40,015 nucleotides of DNA from NCBI GenBank assembly GCA_030838445.1, contig JAUZFQ010000135.1, forward strand, positions 1-40,015, read 5' to 3'. The notes beneath the pieces were generated by a model, which worked only from the letters and a program-made list of their open reading frames with translations, was not told the DNA's origin and did no database searches. The position numbers and the translations under genes are program-made. The DNA is from Pyrinomonadaceae bacterium (lineage in GTDB: Bacteria; Acidobacteriota; Blastocatellia; Pyrinomonadales; Pyrinomonadaceae). Shown here in pieces: positions 17,686 to 25,057 of the stretch. The number at the start of each line of letters is the position of its first letter. Positions within the stretch are counted from its first letter, which is position 1.

Positions 17686-19290
17686 TCAAAACAGATCGCG
17701 CGAACGTTGTTGCGCGGTGCGACCGGCGACGCGCCAACGGCTCGGCTGCTCGGCGGCGGCGCGCTGGCTTCCGTTAACCGTGGCCGGTGCGTTCTGCGTC
17801 TCGGCGAGGGCGGCGGCGATGATGGCGATGTCGCGCGCGATGTCGGCCGCAGGGGCGTCGCTCTCTCGTGCCGCGTCGTCGCTCTCTATCTTGTCCTCGC
17901 CAACTTCCGCGTCGCGCGCGTTGAGTGCAGCAGTAGCGGCGGCGCGGCGTTGGTTGAAGCGTTCGATGAAGCCGGTGTCGAGTCGCCCGGCGATGAACTC
18001 TTCGTCGCGGACGACCTCGCGGAAGAAGGGGAGCGTCGTCTTGATGCCGCCGACCGTGTACTCGGCGAGCGCGCGGCGCATGCGTGCGATAGCTTCGTCG
18101 CGCGTGCGCCCCCACGCGGCGAGCTTCGAGATCATCGGGTCGTAGTAGATGGACACTTCCGCGCCCGCGTAGACGCCGCCGTCGTCGCGCACGTTCGGCC
18201 CGGCGGGCACGCGCAAGTGTGTGATGCGGCCGGGCGAGGGGAGAAAATTGTTGTCGGGGTCTTCCGCGTAGACGCGGCACTCGATGGCGTGGCCGCGCCA
18301 CTCAACGTCGTCCTGCGTGAAAGAGAGCGCGTGCCCGGCGGCGACCATGATCTGCTCGCGCACGAGATCAATGCCCGTGACGAGTTCCGTCACCGGGTGC
18401 TCCACTTGCAGGCGCGTGTTCATCTCAAGGAAGTAGAACTCGCGCGTCACGTCAGAGACTAAGAACTCGATTGTGCCTGCGCCGACGTAGTTCGCCGCGC
18501 GCGCGACGCCGACGGCCGACGCGCCCATCGCCGCGCGCAAGGTTGGATCATTAATAGGCGAAGGACACTCTTCGATCACCTTCTGGTGGCGACGTTGGAT
18601 CGAGCACTCGCGCTCGCCGAGGTGGACGGTGTGGCCGTGCGCGTCCGCGAAAATTTGAATCTCGATGTGGCGCGGGCGTTCGACGGCCTTCTCCAAATAG
18701 ACCGACGCGTCGCCGAACGCCGCGAGCGCCTCGGACTGCGCGGCCGTGAACGCCTCCTCGATCTCGTCCTCGCCCGCGACGAGTCGCATGCCCTTGCCGC
18801 CGCCGCCCGCCGCCGCCTTGAGCATGACGGGGTAGCCGAAGCGCGCCGCCGTCGCGCGCGCCTCTTCCGCCGAGTTGAGAGCCTCGGTCGTGCCCGGCAC
18901 GACGGGCGCGCCTGCGGCGATGGCCGCGCGCCGCGCGTTCGTCTTCGACCCCATCAACTCCATCGCTTCGGGCGACGGCCCGATAAAGGTCAGCCCCGCC
19001 GCCGCGCACGCGCGCGCGAACTCCGCGTTCTCCGCCAGAAATCCGTAGCCGGGATGAATCGCCTCCGCGCCCGCGGCGCGCGCCGCTTCGATGATACGTT
19101 CGATGCGCAGGTAACTTTCGGACGAAGGCGCGGGGCCGAGCAGGTAGGCTTCGTCGGCGAGGCGCACGTGGAGCGCGGCCGCGTCGGCCTCCGAATAGAC
19201 GGCCACCGTCGCGATGTCCAACTCACGACACGCGCGCATCACGCGCACCGCGATCTCGCCCCGGTTGGCGATCAGGATTTTTCTAAACAT
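17686..19290 (-). CDS. accC: Biotin carboxylase subunit of an acyl-CoA carboxylase
   Basis: Biotin carboxylase charges carrier-bound biotin with CO2 using ATP. The 534-aa product starts MFRKILIANRGEIAVRV and has the biotin-carboxylase N-domain (HPGYGFLAEN). The ATP-grasp glycine loop AGGGGKGM is at about 161-168. The active-site stretch EMNTRLQVEHPVTE lies near 290-303. A C-terminal domain ends at about 445. Residues after about 450 form an Ala/Asp/Glu-rich tail of some 85 residues not present in E. coli AccC; it resembles the linker of alpha subunits that carry a biotinyl domain, but here the carrier is a separate gene. No ribosome site is visible, and a heptamer array lies just upstream. 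Propionyl-CoA or 3-methylcrotonyl-CoA carboxylase are alternatives to acetyl-CoA carboxylase. Confidence 0.93.
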   Translation of the reverse strand: MFRKILIANRGEIAVRVMRACRELDIATVAVYSEADAAALHVRLADEAYLLGPAPSSESYLRIERIIEAARAAGAEAIHPGYGFLAENAEFARACAAAGLTFIGPSPEAMELMGSKTNARRAAIAAGAPVVPGTTEALNSAEEARATAARFGYPVMLKAAAGGGGKGMRLVAGEDEIEEAFTAAQSEALAAFGDASVYLEKAVERPRHIEIQIFADAHGHTVHLGERECSIQRRHQKVIEECPSPINDPTLRAAMGASAVGVARAANYVGAGTIEFLVSDVTREFYFLEMNTRLQVEHPVTELVTGIDLVREQIMVAAGHALSFTQDDVEWRGHAIECRVYAEDPDNNFLPSPGRITHLRVPAGPNVRDDGGVYAGAEVSIYYDPMISKLAAWGRTRDEAIARMRRALAEYTVGGIKTTLPFFREVVRDEEFIAGRLDTGFIERFNQRRAAATAALNARDAEVGEDKIESDDAARESDAPAADIARDIAIIAAALAETQNAPATVNGSQRAAAEQPSRWRVAGRTAQQRSRDLF

Positions 19291-19303
19291 AGAAGACTGT
19301 TAG

Positions 19304-19380
19304 CAGTCAGTAGTCCGTTGTCAGTTGTGATTGTAAGCGGTACTTGTGTAACACAAACAACTGACCACTGACTACTGACC
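19304..19380. repeat. Inverted heptamer array upstream of accC
   Basis: The left arm (19304-19328) reads as GTCAGTA, GTCCGTT and GTCAGTT units. The right arm (about 19353-19380) has the matching ACAACTGAC, CACTGAC and TACTGACC units. The heptamers are nearly those of the array at 13808. The minus-strand inner sequences of both contain ACACAAGT followed by a T/A-rich stretch. Confidence 0.8.
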
Positions 19381-19389
19381 ACGGGCAGG

Positions 19390-19680
19390 TTAAACCACTG
19401 CGGAGTTGGCGGGTCGGTGCGGGTCGTAGCGGACGGTGATGCGCGCGCCGGGGTAGTAGTCGCCTTGATGTTGGCGTTGGGCTTCGTCGAGCGATTGGGA
19501 GGACTCGTACTCGACGCCGTTGACGTTGTAGGTGTAGAAGACGTGCGTGATGTCGCCCGCGTCCGTGACGGTGACGTCGAGCACGACGCCTTCGCCGACG
19601 CGCCCGGCGCGCATCAGGGCGGCGCGTCTGGCCGCCTCGGTGTCAACCTTTTTCCGCTTGAAGAGATCGAATAGTCCCAT
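19390..19680 (-). CDS. Small hypothetical protein, DUF3592-like (96 aa)
   Basis: The product begins MGLFDLFKRKK, a basic amphipathic start. A beta-rich domain follows with HVFYTYNVNGVEYESSQSL and GARITVRYDPHRPANSAVV. The pattern of a Tyr-rich strand, Asn-Gly turn, and a terminal V-x-YDP-x-x-P is what I recall of DUF3592-type domains. This is recognition by pattern, not a search. It has no signal peptide or obvious membrane segment. It lies between the zinc-ribbon membrane protein and accC on the same strand, probably in one transcription unit. Confidence 0.7.
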   Translation of the reverse strand: MGLFDLFKRKKVDTEAARRAALMRAGRVGEGVVLDVTVTDAGDITHVFYTYNVNGVEYESSQSLDEAQRQHQGDYYPGARITVRYDPHRPANSAVV

Positions 19681-19698
19681 TCGCTTGGGTGAGGCGCG

Positions 19699-20625
19699 TT
19701 AGGGTTTCTGGCTGCCGGCGGCGCGCGACGGGGCTTGCGGCAGCGGCGGCGCGGGGACGATCACGCCGTCGCGGATCATCAGGTCGTCTTCCGTGCCGAG
19801 CTTGTTGTCTTGTCCCGGCAGGCGCAGCTTGTAGTTCGTGAAGGAGAGGGCTTCGCCCGCCACGTCGCCGCCGACGGCGGTGCGCAGGGCGACCGGGCGG
19901 ATCGGGACGTTCGCGGCCGCGCCGCGACGCGCGCCCGGCTTCGCCGTTGCGGGCGGCAACGCGGCGATGGCCGACTGTGGCTCGTAAGCCTCGGAACGCA
20001 TCGAGTCAATCAGTCGCCTGACCGAGCCGTCCGGGTCGGGCAGCTTTTGTAAATCTTCGGCCGTTGCGGGGAACGAGTTGAAACGCGCGCGGTACTCGTA
20101 GAGCACTTTGATCGCTTCGTAGCCCTCGACGTTCCGCGCCGCCTCAATGCCGCGCTCGCGCTGGCGGAGGCGTTCGGGGATCGTCAGACCGACGAGCGCG
20201 GTCAGGCCGACGGCCAGCACGACCGAGAGTTTGAAGCCCGCGTCGGCCAGCCGCAGACCCGTGAAGCGCGCGGGTTCGCGTGCAATCTTGGCCGACACGC
20301 GCACGCCCGCCCAGATGACTGCGAGCGAGAGCGGCAGCGCGAGCCACGCCAGACGCCAAGCGGCGGTCTCCCCGGCGGTCATCACGCTCCAGAAGTCGAA
20401 GGCCGGAGCGGGCTTCTGCTCGAAGAACGCGAGGAGCGTGTTGACGAGGAAGACGACGAGGAGCAGCACGCTACTCGCGCCGACGCCGAGCGCGCTCAAG
20501 TAAGAGGGGAGTTCCTTCTCAGGACGCGCGAGCGGCGGGCCGACGGCGTGCGCGCCGCAGGCCGCACAGGCCGTCGCCCGCAGATCACCTTCCGTCTTCG
20601 CACCGCAGCAGGGACAAATGTTCAA
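19699..20625 (-). CDS. Zinc-ribbon membrane protein of unknown function (308 aa)
   Basis: I choose the TTG at 20625 because GAGGT precedes it at a normal distance and it puts the protein start directly at a double-CxxC zinc ribbon (NICPCCGAKTEGD...CAACGA). Upstream in-frame codons give an implausible tail. Three hydrophobic segments follow (e.g. VLLLVVFLVNTLLAF and LPLSLAVIWAGVRV, then SVVLAVGLTALVGLTI). A soluble C-terminal part has a pseudopilin-like pattern: EGYEAIKVLYEYRARFNSFPATAEDLQKLPDP is typical of segments that follow type IV pilin-like helices, and the end mentions a net of Gly/Asp strands (DNKLGTEDDLMIRDGVIV). Function is unknown. Confidence 0.72.
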   Translation of the reverse strand: MNICPCCGAKTEGDLRATACAACGAHAVGPPLARPEKELPSYLSALGVGASSVLLLVVFLVNTLLAFFEQKPAPAFDFWSVMTAGETAAWRLAWLALPLSLAVIWAGVRVSAKIAREPARFTGLRLADAGFKLSVVLAVGLTALVGLTIPERLRQRERGIEAARNVEGYEAIKVLYEYRARFNSFPATAEDLQKLPDPDGSVRRLIDSMRSEAYEPQSAIAALPPATAKPGARRGAAANVPIRPVALRTAVGGDVAGEALSFTNYKLRLPGQDNKLGTEDDLMIRDGVIVPAPPLPQAPSRAAGSQKP

Positions 20626-20718
20626 TGTGGGAGACCTCAAAGTTATAAGATAACGCAACCGAATCAAAAGTGACTGACAGGATAACGCGAAAACGGCCGC
20701 CATCGTTCCGTCCCGGTC

Positions 20719-21465
20719 TTAGTGCGACGCGGACGCTTCGTTCGCGATCTTCGCGGCGGGCGAGTTTTCTTTGGCCGGTTCGCCTCCTTCGCCCGCGCGC
20801 CCGGTCTTAGATGCATCTTTTGCCGCTTGCGCTGCTGTCGCCAAGTCGGCGCGCCACACTTCGCGCCACGTGTGATACATGCGATGCGCAAACGTCCAGT
20901 AAGAGCCGACGGCGAGAATCCACAGCACGGCGGGCATCCGGTTGGCGAAGTAGTTGGCCGAGCCGGGATGGGTTGACAGCCCGCCGATGATCAAGAGTAC
21001 CACACGTTCCGGCCGCCTGAGGAAGCCCACGTCGCACTTCTCGATCAGGCTCTCGGCGCGCGCGCTCGCGTAAGAGACCATCACCGAACCCATCATCGCC
21101 GCACCCGCGAGAAAGACGTTGAGGGTCGAATGAAACTCCGTGTCGCGCGCGTAGAACACCATCAGCCCGACGAAAACCACCATGTCGGACAGTCGGTCGA
21201 GCGACGAGTCGAGAAAGCCGCCGAAGCGCGTCACGCGTCCGGAGAGCCGCGCCACCTGCCCGTCGAGCATGTCGAACAGGTTGGCGACGATCAGGATAAC
21301 GCCCGCCCAGAAGAAGTAGCCGTAACCGAACAGCACGCCGGAGAGCACGTTGATGCCGACGCCGATCACGGTCAGCGCGTTCGGGTTGATGTGCCCATAG
21401 GCCAGCCAGCGCACCATCGCGCTGATGATTCGCTGCGCCCCGCGCCCGATGCTCGCCCCGAACAA
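20719..21465 (-). CDS. CDP-alcohol phosphatidyltransferase family protein
   Basis: Enzymes of this integral-membrane family make phospholipids by transferring a phosphatidyl group from CDP-diacylglycerol to an alcohol. The full signature D-x2-DG-x2-AR-x8-G-x3-D-x3-D is present, with Asp65, Asp68, Asp86 and Asp90. Several hydrophobic helices surround it (ALTVIGVGINVLSGVLFGYG and VVFVGLMVFYA). The C-terminal 50 residues are hydrophilic and Ala/Lys/Glu-rich. The start is TTG 21465 with GGAG just upstream. A good promoter lies at 21540-21569. Phosphatidylglycerophosphate, archaetidyl- or inositol-phosphate synthases are all possible; the motif does not tell them apart. Confidence 0.88.
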   Translation of the reverse strand: MFGASIGRGAQRIISAMVRWLAYGHINPNALTVIGVGINVLSGVLFGYGYFFWAGVILIVANLFDMLDGQVARLSGRVTRFGGFLDSSLDRLSDMVVFVGLMVFYARDTEFHSTLNVFLAGAAMMGSVMVSYASARAESLIEKCDVGFLRRPERVVLLIIGGLSTHPGSANYFANRMPAVLWILAVGSYWTFAHRMYHTWREVWRADLATAAQAAKDASKTGRAGEGGEPAKENSPAAKIANEASASH

Positions 21466-21539
21466 CTTACTCCACAGCCTTTCTTCTAAAACACCGCCCG
21501 GAAGCAGTTTAACCCCGCCGCCCCCGAAATAAACAGTGC

Positions 21540-21569
21540 ATCATAGGGATGCAGGTTAGCGTCTGTCAA
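21540..21569 (-). promoter_or_regulatory. Promoter of the CDP-alcohol phosphatidyltransferase gene
   Basis: On the minus strand TTGACA (21569-21564), 18 bases, TATGAT (21545-21540). The expected leader is about 70 bases. This is a near-consensus housekeeping promoter and probably drives the genes down to accC or beyond. Confidence 0.65.
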
Positions 21570-21630
21570 GAAAAGTGAGTGAATCGTGGTGGGTCAGTTT
21601 GAAAGCTAAATCGCTGATTCCCTGTACCGT

Positions 21631-21663
21631 CGCGGGCGAGTTGTTTGGCCTCACTCGCCCGCG
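21631..21663 (-). terminator. Hairpin overlapping the greA stop codon
   Basis: An 11-bp perfect inverted repeat (21631-21641 with 21653-21663) starts inside the last codons of greA and ends just past its stop. It has no U-tract, so it may act as a terminator or as a 3' end stabiliser. Confidence 0.5.
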
Positions 21664-22148
21664 TCCGCGTCTTTTGCCTTCAACTCGTCGTGTAGGGTCG
21701 TGAGGCGGCGAATCTCGAAGGAGCGCGCGCCGTTGGGGGTGACGACCTTCACCTCGTCGCCCTCCTCGCGCCCCATCAGGCTTTTGCCGACGGGCGAGGT
21801 GGTGGAGATGAGTCCGGCTTGCGGGTCGCTCTCTTCGGGCGTGACGAGGCGGTAGGTGACTTCCTCGTCGCGCTCGGCGTCGTAGAGGAGCAGCGTCGAG
21901 CCGTAGGCCGCCTTGTCGTGTGGCACTTTGCTTACGTCAATCGAGGAGATTTCGCGCAGCCTTTGACGCAGTTGGCCGATGCGCGCCTGCACGAACTGCT
22001 GGCGCGCGAGCGCGGCGTGGTATTCGGCGTTCTCGCGCAGATCGCCCCACTCCTTCGCCGTCTTGATCTGCTTGGGCAGATGGACGCGCAGTTCGGTGTC
22101 GAGTTCGTCGAGTTCCGCTTGCAGGCGGTCTTTTACATGTTGGGTCAC
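21651..22148 (-). CDS. greA: Transcript cleavage factor GreA
   Basis: GreA rescues backtracked RNA polymerase by stimulating cleavage of the nascent RNA. The 165-aa product has the N-terminal coiled coil with the acidic tip ([12 protein letters not shown]). The C-terminal FKBP-like domain has [21 protein letters not shown], the family signature that inserts near the polymerase secondary channel. Length is normal. The start is GTG 22148; a GGAG lies about 12 bases upstream, which is further than usual. The gene follows pfkA across a large heptamer array. Confidence 0.95.
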   Translation of the reverse strand: MTQHVKDRLQAELDELDTELRVHLPKQIKTAKEWGDLRENAEYHAALARQQFVQARIGQLRQRLREISSIDVSKVPHDKAAYGSTLLLYDAERDEEVTYRLVTPEESDPQAGLISTTSPVGKSLMGREEGDEVKVVTPNGARSFEIRRLTTLHDELKAKDADAGE

Positions 22149-22186
22149 TGGTTCAGTCCACTCCGTTTTTCAGAATATAGACAAAG

Positions 22187-22329
22187 TGAGGGGAAAGGGG
22201 AAGGGGTAAAAAGCAAAGGGCAAAGGGGAAGGGGTAAAGGGGAAGGGTTAAAAGCCTCAAACGGCCACCGACGATAGCGGTGTAGTTTTGGCTCTGCTCC
22301 TTTAACCTTTACCCCTTACCCTTTACCCC
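22187..22329. repeat. Inverted array of G-rich heptamers between pfkA and greA
   Basis: The left arm (22188-22252) is a run of AAAGGGG, AAGGGGT and AAAGGGC units. The right arm (about 22298-22329) is CCTTTACCCCTTACCCTTTA and similar. The inner stem is GGTTAAAAG against CTTTAACC, as in the arrays at 23468 and 37714 although the outer heptamer is unrelated. Total span is about 140 bases. Confidence 0.8.
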
Positions 22330-22334
22330 GGTCT

Positions 22335-23459
22335 TCAACATTTGACTTTCCCGTGGTGCGCAGCCTCGTCAATTGCGCCGAAGGAGACGCCGATGTCGCG
22401 CGCCGTGCGGATCAACTGACTGTCGAGGGCGACGGTCTTGACGTTGGCGACGGCCTTCGCCAGCGGGACGGTGATGATGTCGGCCGAGTGCAGCGCGACC
22501 ATCTTGCCCGTCTCGCCGCGCATCAGGGCGCGCACGGCGCACGAGCCGTAGTTGGTGGCAAGCATGCGGTCGAAGGCGTTCGGCGTGCCGCCGCGCTGGA
22601 GATGACCGAGCACGACGCAGCGCGTCTCCTTGCCGGTCAGGGCTTCGAGTTCGCGCGCGACGTGGTGGCCTATGCCGCCGAGCCGCGGGGCGTGTTCGCG
22701 GTCGCCCGCATCCTGATAAATTTCCAAGCCGCCCGCCTCGCGCGCGCCCTCTGCGACGACGATGATGCTGAACTGCGAATCACAACGCTCGCGTTCTTCG
22801 ATCTTCTCCGCCACCGCTTTGAGCGAAAAGGGAATTTCGGGAATGAGGATCACGTCCGCGCCGCCCGCGATGCCGGAGTGCAGCGCGATCCAGCCCGTGT
22901 GCCGCCCCATCACTTCGAGGATCATCACGCGGTCGTGCGAGTCGGCGGTCGTGTGGAGGCGATCAAGGGCTTCCGTCGCGATGTCGAGCGCGGTAACGAA
23001 GCCGAAGGTCAACTCGGTGCAGGCCAGATCGTTGTCAATCGTCTTCGGCACGCCGACGACGGGCACGCCCAACTTGTCGAACTCCGCCGCGATCCCCAAA
23101 GTGCCTTCGCCGCCGAGCACGATGAGTGCGTCAATGTCGAGCCGCCGGAGGTTTTCGACGGCCTGCTGGTAAATCTGCTCAGGCTTCACGTCCGAGCCGT
23201 CCGCCCCGCCGCGCTCGACGAAGCGGCCGCGGTTGCGCGTGCCGAGGATCGTGCCGCCGCGCGGCAAGAGGCCGCGCACGTCCGCAGGCGTCAACTCGCG
23301 CGTGCGCGTCTCGTCGATCAGCCCCTCGAAACTGTCTTCAATCCCGACGACGCGCAGAGAGTATTCCGTCACGGCGGTCTTCACCACCGCGCGGATCACT
23401 GCGTTCAGCCCCGGCGCGTCGCCGCCGCCCGTCACCAGCCCGATTGTTCGTATAGTCAT
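22335..23459 (-). CDS. pfkA: 6-phosphofructokinase, ATP-type by active-site residues
   Basis: Phosphofructokinase phosphorylates fructose 6-phosphate in glycolysis. The 374-aa product has GGGDAPGLNA (residues 11-20), the phosphoryl-donor loop GGEGT (116-120), the catalytic PKTIDND (138-144) and MGRHTGW. In this family, Gly at the position after GGE/D usually means ATP while Asp means pyrophosphate. Here it is Gly, but the Lys in PKTIDND is shared with pyrophosphate enzymes. The combination GGEGT plus PKTIDND is what I recall for the actinobacterial-type group III ATP enzymes. Donor preference is therefore a prediction. No ribosome site is visible; the upstream flank is a heptamer array. Confidence 0.94.
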   Translation of the reverse strand: MTIRTIGLVTGGGDAPGLNAVIRAVVKTAVTEYSLRVVGIEDSFEGLIDETRTRELTPADVRGLLPRGGTILGTRNRGRFVERGGADGSDVKPEQIYQQAVENLRRLDIDALIVLGGEGTLGIAAEFDKLGVPVVGVPKTIDNDLACTELTFGFVTALDIATEALDRLHTTADSHDRVMILEVMGRHTGWIALHSGIAGGADVILIPEIPFSLKAVAEKIEERERCDSQFSIIVVAEGAREAGGLEIYQDAGDREHAPRLGGIGHHVARELEALTGKETRCVVLGHLQRGGTPNAFDRMLATNYGSCAVRALMRGETGKMVALHSADIITVPLAKAVANVKTVALDSQLIRTARDIGVSFGAIDEAAHHGKVKC

Positions 23460-23467
23460 AAGAAAAC

Positions 23468-23565
23468 AGTGACAAGTGACGAGTGACGAGTGACCAGATC
23501 AAAGACAAGTTTAAAGGTAAGATTGCTGCTTTAACTTGTCACTTGTCACTCATCACTTGTCACTC
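23468..23565. repeat. Inverted heptamer array between the Sec GrdB-like gene and pfkA
   Basis: The left arm (23468-23493) is AGTGACAAGTGACGAGTGAC plus one more unit. The right arm (about 23540-23565) is its complement with two mismatches over 26 bases. Inside, GACAAGTTTAAAG (23504-23516) pairs with CTTTAACTTGT (23529-23539). The outer arm reaches the TAG of the GrdB-like gene. Structure and inner sequence match the array at 37714. Confidence 0.88.
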
Positions 23566-24299
23566 TATTTCGCTTTGACCGACGGCGGATCGTATTGCTC
23601 GCCGTAGTCGGCGTATTCGCGCGTGACGACTTGGCCGGGGCGCGTGTTCTCGGAAAGTAGCGCGAGCGCGTCGGTCAGCACCTGTCGTTGCAGGGCGCGC
23701 ATGCCGGGTCGCCCTAAACTGTTGCCGATCTTGAAGCCCTTCGGGTAGAGCGCGCGCGGCGGGCGCATCTGCGCCGAGACTTCCGGGCTGACCGTGATCA
23801 GCACCGTCGGGATGCCGCGCATTTCGATTTCGCGTTGAACCGCCACGACCGTGCGGTGACACACGTTCGGTCAACCGCCCGTGAGAATCACGGCGTCGGC
23901 GCGGCTGCCCTTGTCAATCTCACCGGCGATCTCCGGCGCAGTCCCCTCGTACAACGCCTTGAGTTGCATGGTGTAGCCCATGTAGCCGACGTGCTTGCGT
24001 GCGAGACCGCCGATCACCCCGTCGGCTTCGAGTTCGCGCAACACGTCGAGCGGAAAGACGACGTTGATGTCCGCGTCGGCGTCCGTGTGGTCGTAGTGGT
24101 GATGCGTCACCATCAACTGCGCGGCGTCGGTGTCGGGTGGGATGATGCGGAAGCCGAGGTCGCCCATCTCGTCGGCGATGTTGAAAGGCTCTTGGTCGCG
24201 CAGGTGGACGCCCGCCGCCGTCACGATGGCGATGTTACTCTTCGCCAACTCGCGCTCGAACGGCGTGAAGGGCACGCATTTTCTTGCCAGCGTTGTCAT
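23565..24299 (-). CDS. Selenoprotein of the GrdB-like (glycine/betaine/sarcosine reductase B) family, Sec143
   Basis: The frame is continuous from ATG 24299 to TAG 23565 (244 aa) if the TGA at 23873-23871 is read as selenocysteine. The Sec lies in ILTGG-U-PNVCHRTVV, matching the family's usual ...UPLCHQT or CPLCHQT site, where Sec or Cys is the catalytic residue and a second Cys follows four positions later. Downstream motifs also fit: IPTVLITVSPE, MRPPRALYP and NSLGRPG. Upstream, VTAAGVHLRDQEPFN and MVTHHHYDHTDADAD match as well. A SECIS-like hairpin follows (23839-23857). GrdB subunits form the substrate-binding part of clostridial reductases, but short environmental homologues such as this have no proven substrate. 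The gene lacks a ribosome site and sits between two repeat arrays. Reading-frame continuity and motif position make selenocysteine much likelier than a nonsense mutation. Confidence 0.88.
23839..23857 (-). promoter_or_regulatory. SECIS-like hairpin for Sec143
   Basis: In the message, ACCGCAC pairs with GUGGCGGU (one bulged G) and closes a GGUC loop. The loop begins 21 bases after the UGA. From memory, the E. coli fdhF SECIS also has a GGUC apical loop at about this distance, with its bulge on the other side. This is read by eye, without folding software. Confidence 0.65.
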
Positions 24300-24309
24300 A
24301 AAATTTAAA

Positions 24310-24393
24310 GAGGTTGAAGGCTAGAGCGTCAGAGGTCAGTGAAAGACGAAGTTGATTTTAACTGACCTCCGACCTCTGACCTCTAGCCTCTCT
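24310..24393. repeat. Inverted array between the two selenoprotein genes
   Basis: The left arm GAGGTTGAAGGCTAGAGCGT continues with CAGAGGTCAGT (24310-24340). It is complementary, with a few mismatches, to ACTGACCTCCGACCTCTGAC plus CTCTAGCCTC (24361-24390). Units are ACCTCTG and ACCTCCG. It fills almost the whole gap between the peroxiredoxin stop and the GrdB-like start. Confidence 0.8.
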
Positions 24394-24396
24394 CCC

Positions 24397-24861
24397 TTAC
24401 AGGTTGCGCAGCACGTCGAACAAGTCTTCGTTGTCGGGCTGATCCGAGATGTCGTGGATGTCTTTGTAGGCGATCTTGCCTTCCTTATCCACGATGAAGA
24501 TGGCGCGTTCGGAGATTCCGTCCGCCGCGCGGTATGCGCCGTAGGCGCGCGCCACTTCGCCCTTCGGCTCGAAGTCGCTCAACAGATCGTAGGTCAGTCC
24601 GCCGAGCGATTTCGCCCAGGCGGTGTTACACGGGACGCTGTCAACTGAAATGCCCAGAACTTGAGCATCGTAGCCTTGGAAGCGTTCGAGGTCTGCTTCG
24701 TAGGCCGGCATCTGCGCCGTTCAGACGGGCGTCCACGCGAGCGGGTAAAACGCGATCACGACATTGTTCTGGCCGCGGAAATCCGAGAGCTTCACCTTCT
24801 TGCCCTTCTCAAGGCTCGAACCAAGCTCGAAGTCCGGGGCTATATCTCCTATTTCAGGCAT
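24397..24861 (-). CDS. Selenocysteine-containing peroxiredoxin (AhpE/BCP-like), Sec47
   Basis: Peroxiredoxins reduce hydroperoxides with a peroxidatic Cys in the motif PxxxTxxC. Here residues 40-47 read PLAWTPV-U, with the TGA at 24723-24721 at the Cys position. The frame continues as [20 protein letters not shown] to the stop at 24397, 154 aa in all. The start ATG 24861 follows a strong GGAGGG. A likely resolving Cys is Cys78 ([14 protein letters not shown]), and the conserved Arg lies in [10 protein letters not shown] conventional caller would begin at ATG 24711, after the catalytic residue. A SECIS-like hairpin follows the UGA. The next gene downstream is the Sec GrdB-like gene, so the pair probably shares a message. 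Reductant is unknown. Confidence 0.9.
24679..24699 (-). promoter_or_regulatory. SECIS-like hairpin for Sec47
   Basis: GAAGC (24699-24695) pairs with GCUUC (24683-24679) around an 11-base loop starting AG. The loop begins 27 bases after the UGA. A loop with G among its first two bases at 16-37 bases from the UGA fits the loose bacterial SECIS pattern. The stem is only 5 bp, so this call is weaker than the one for Sec143. Confidence 0.4.
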
Positions 24862-24932
24862 CTTGAAATAAACCCTCCTTCTTAGAGTTTGCCGGAAAAC
24901 TAAATTGTGCTGTGCTGTGCAAGCTACGGCTT

Positions 24933-24961
24933 AGACTACATGCAAAGGCCGCTCGGTTCAA
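24933..24961 (-). promoter_or_regulatory. Weak candidate promoter for the selenoprotein genes
   Basis: On the minus strand TTGAAC (24961-24956), 17 bases, TAGTCT (24938-24933), about 75 bases upstream of the peroxiredoxin start. The match is partial. Confidence 0.3.
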
Positions 24962-25057
24962 GCACGAGCACCTTCTGATTTTGTCACCCGAATGTGGCGC
25001 GGGCGTGCTTTACAAACGGGGGCGGGAAGGGGCAAAGTCTCTCCCACTTTAGAACTT

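Noticed and set aside
17707-18462. Plus-strand reading frame opposite accC
   Set aside because: It is antisense to a strongly conserved biotin carboxylase and has no motif or ribosome site.
23871-23873. TGA in the GrdB-like gene as a nonsense mutation or sequencing error
   Set aside because: The codon falls exactly on the known Sec/Cys site, the frame stays intact on both sides, a SECIS-like hairpin follows, and the neighbouring gene shows the same pattern independently.
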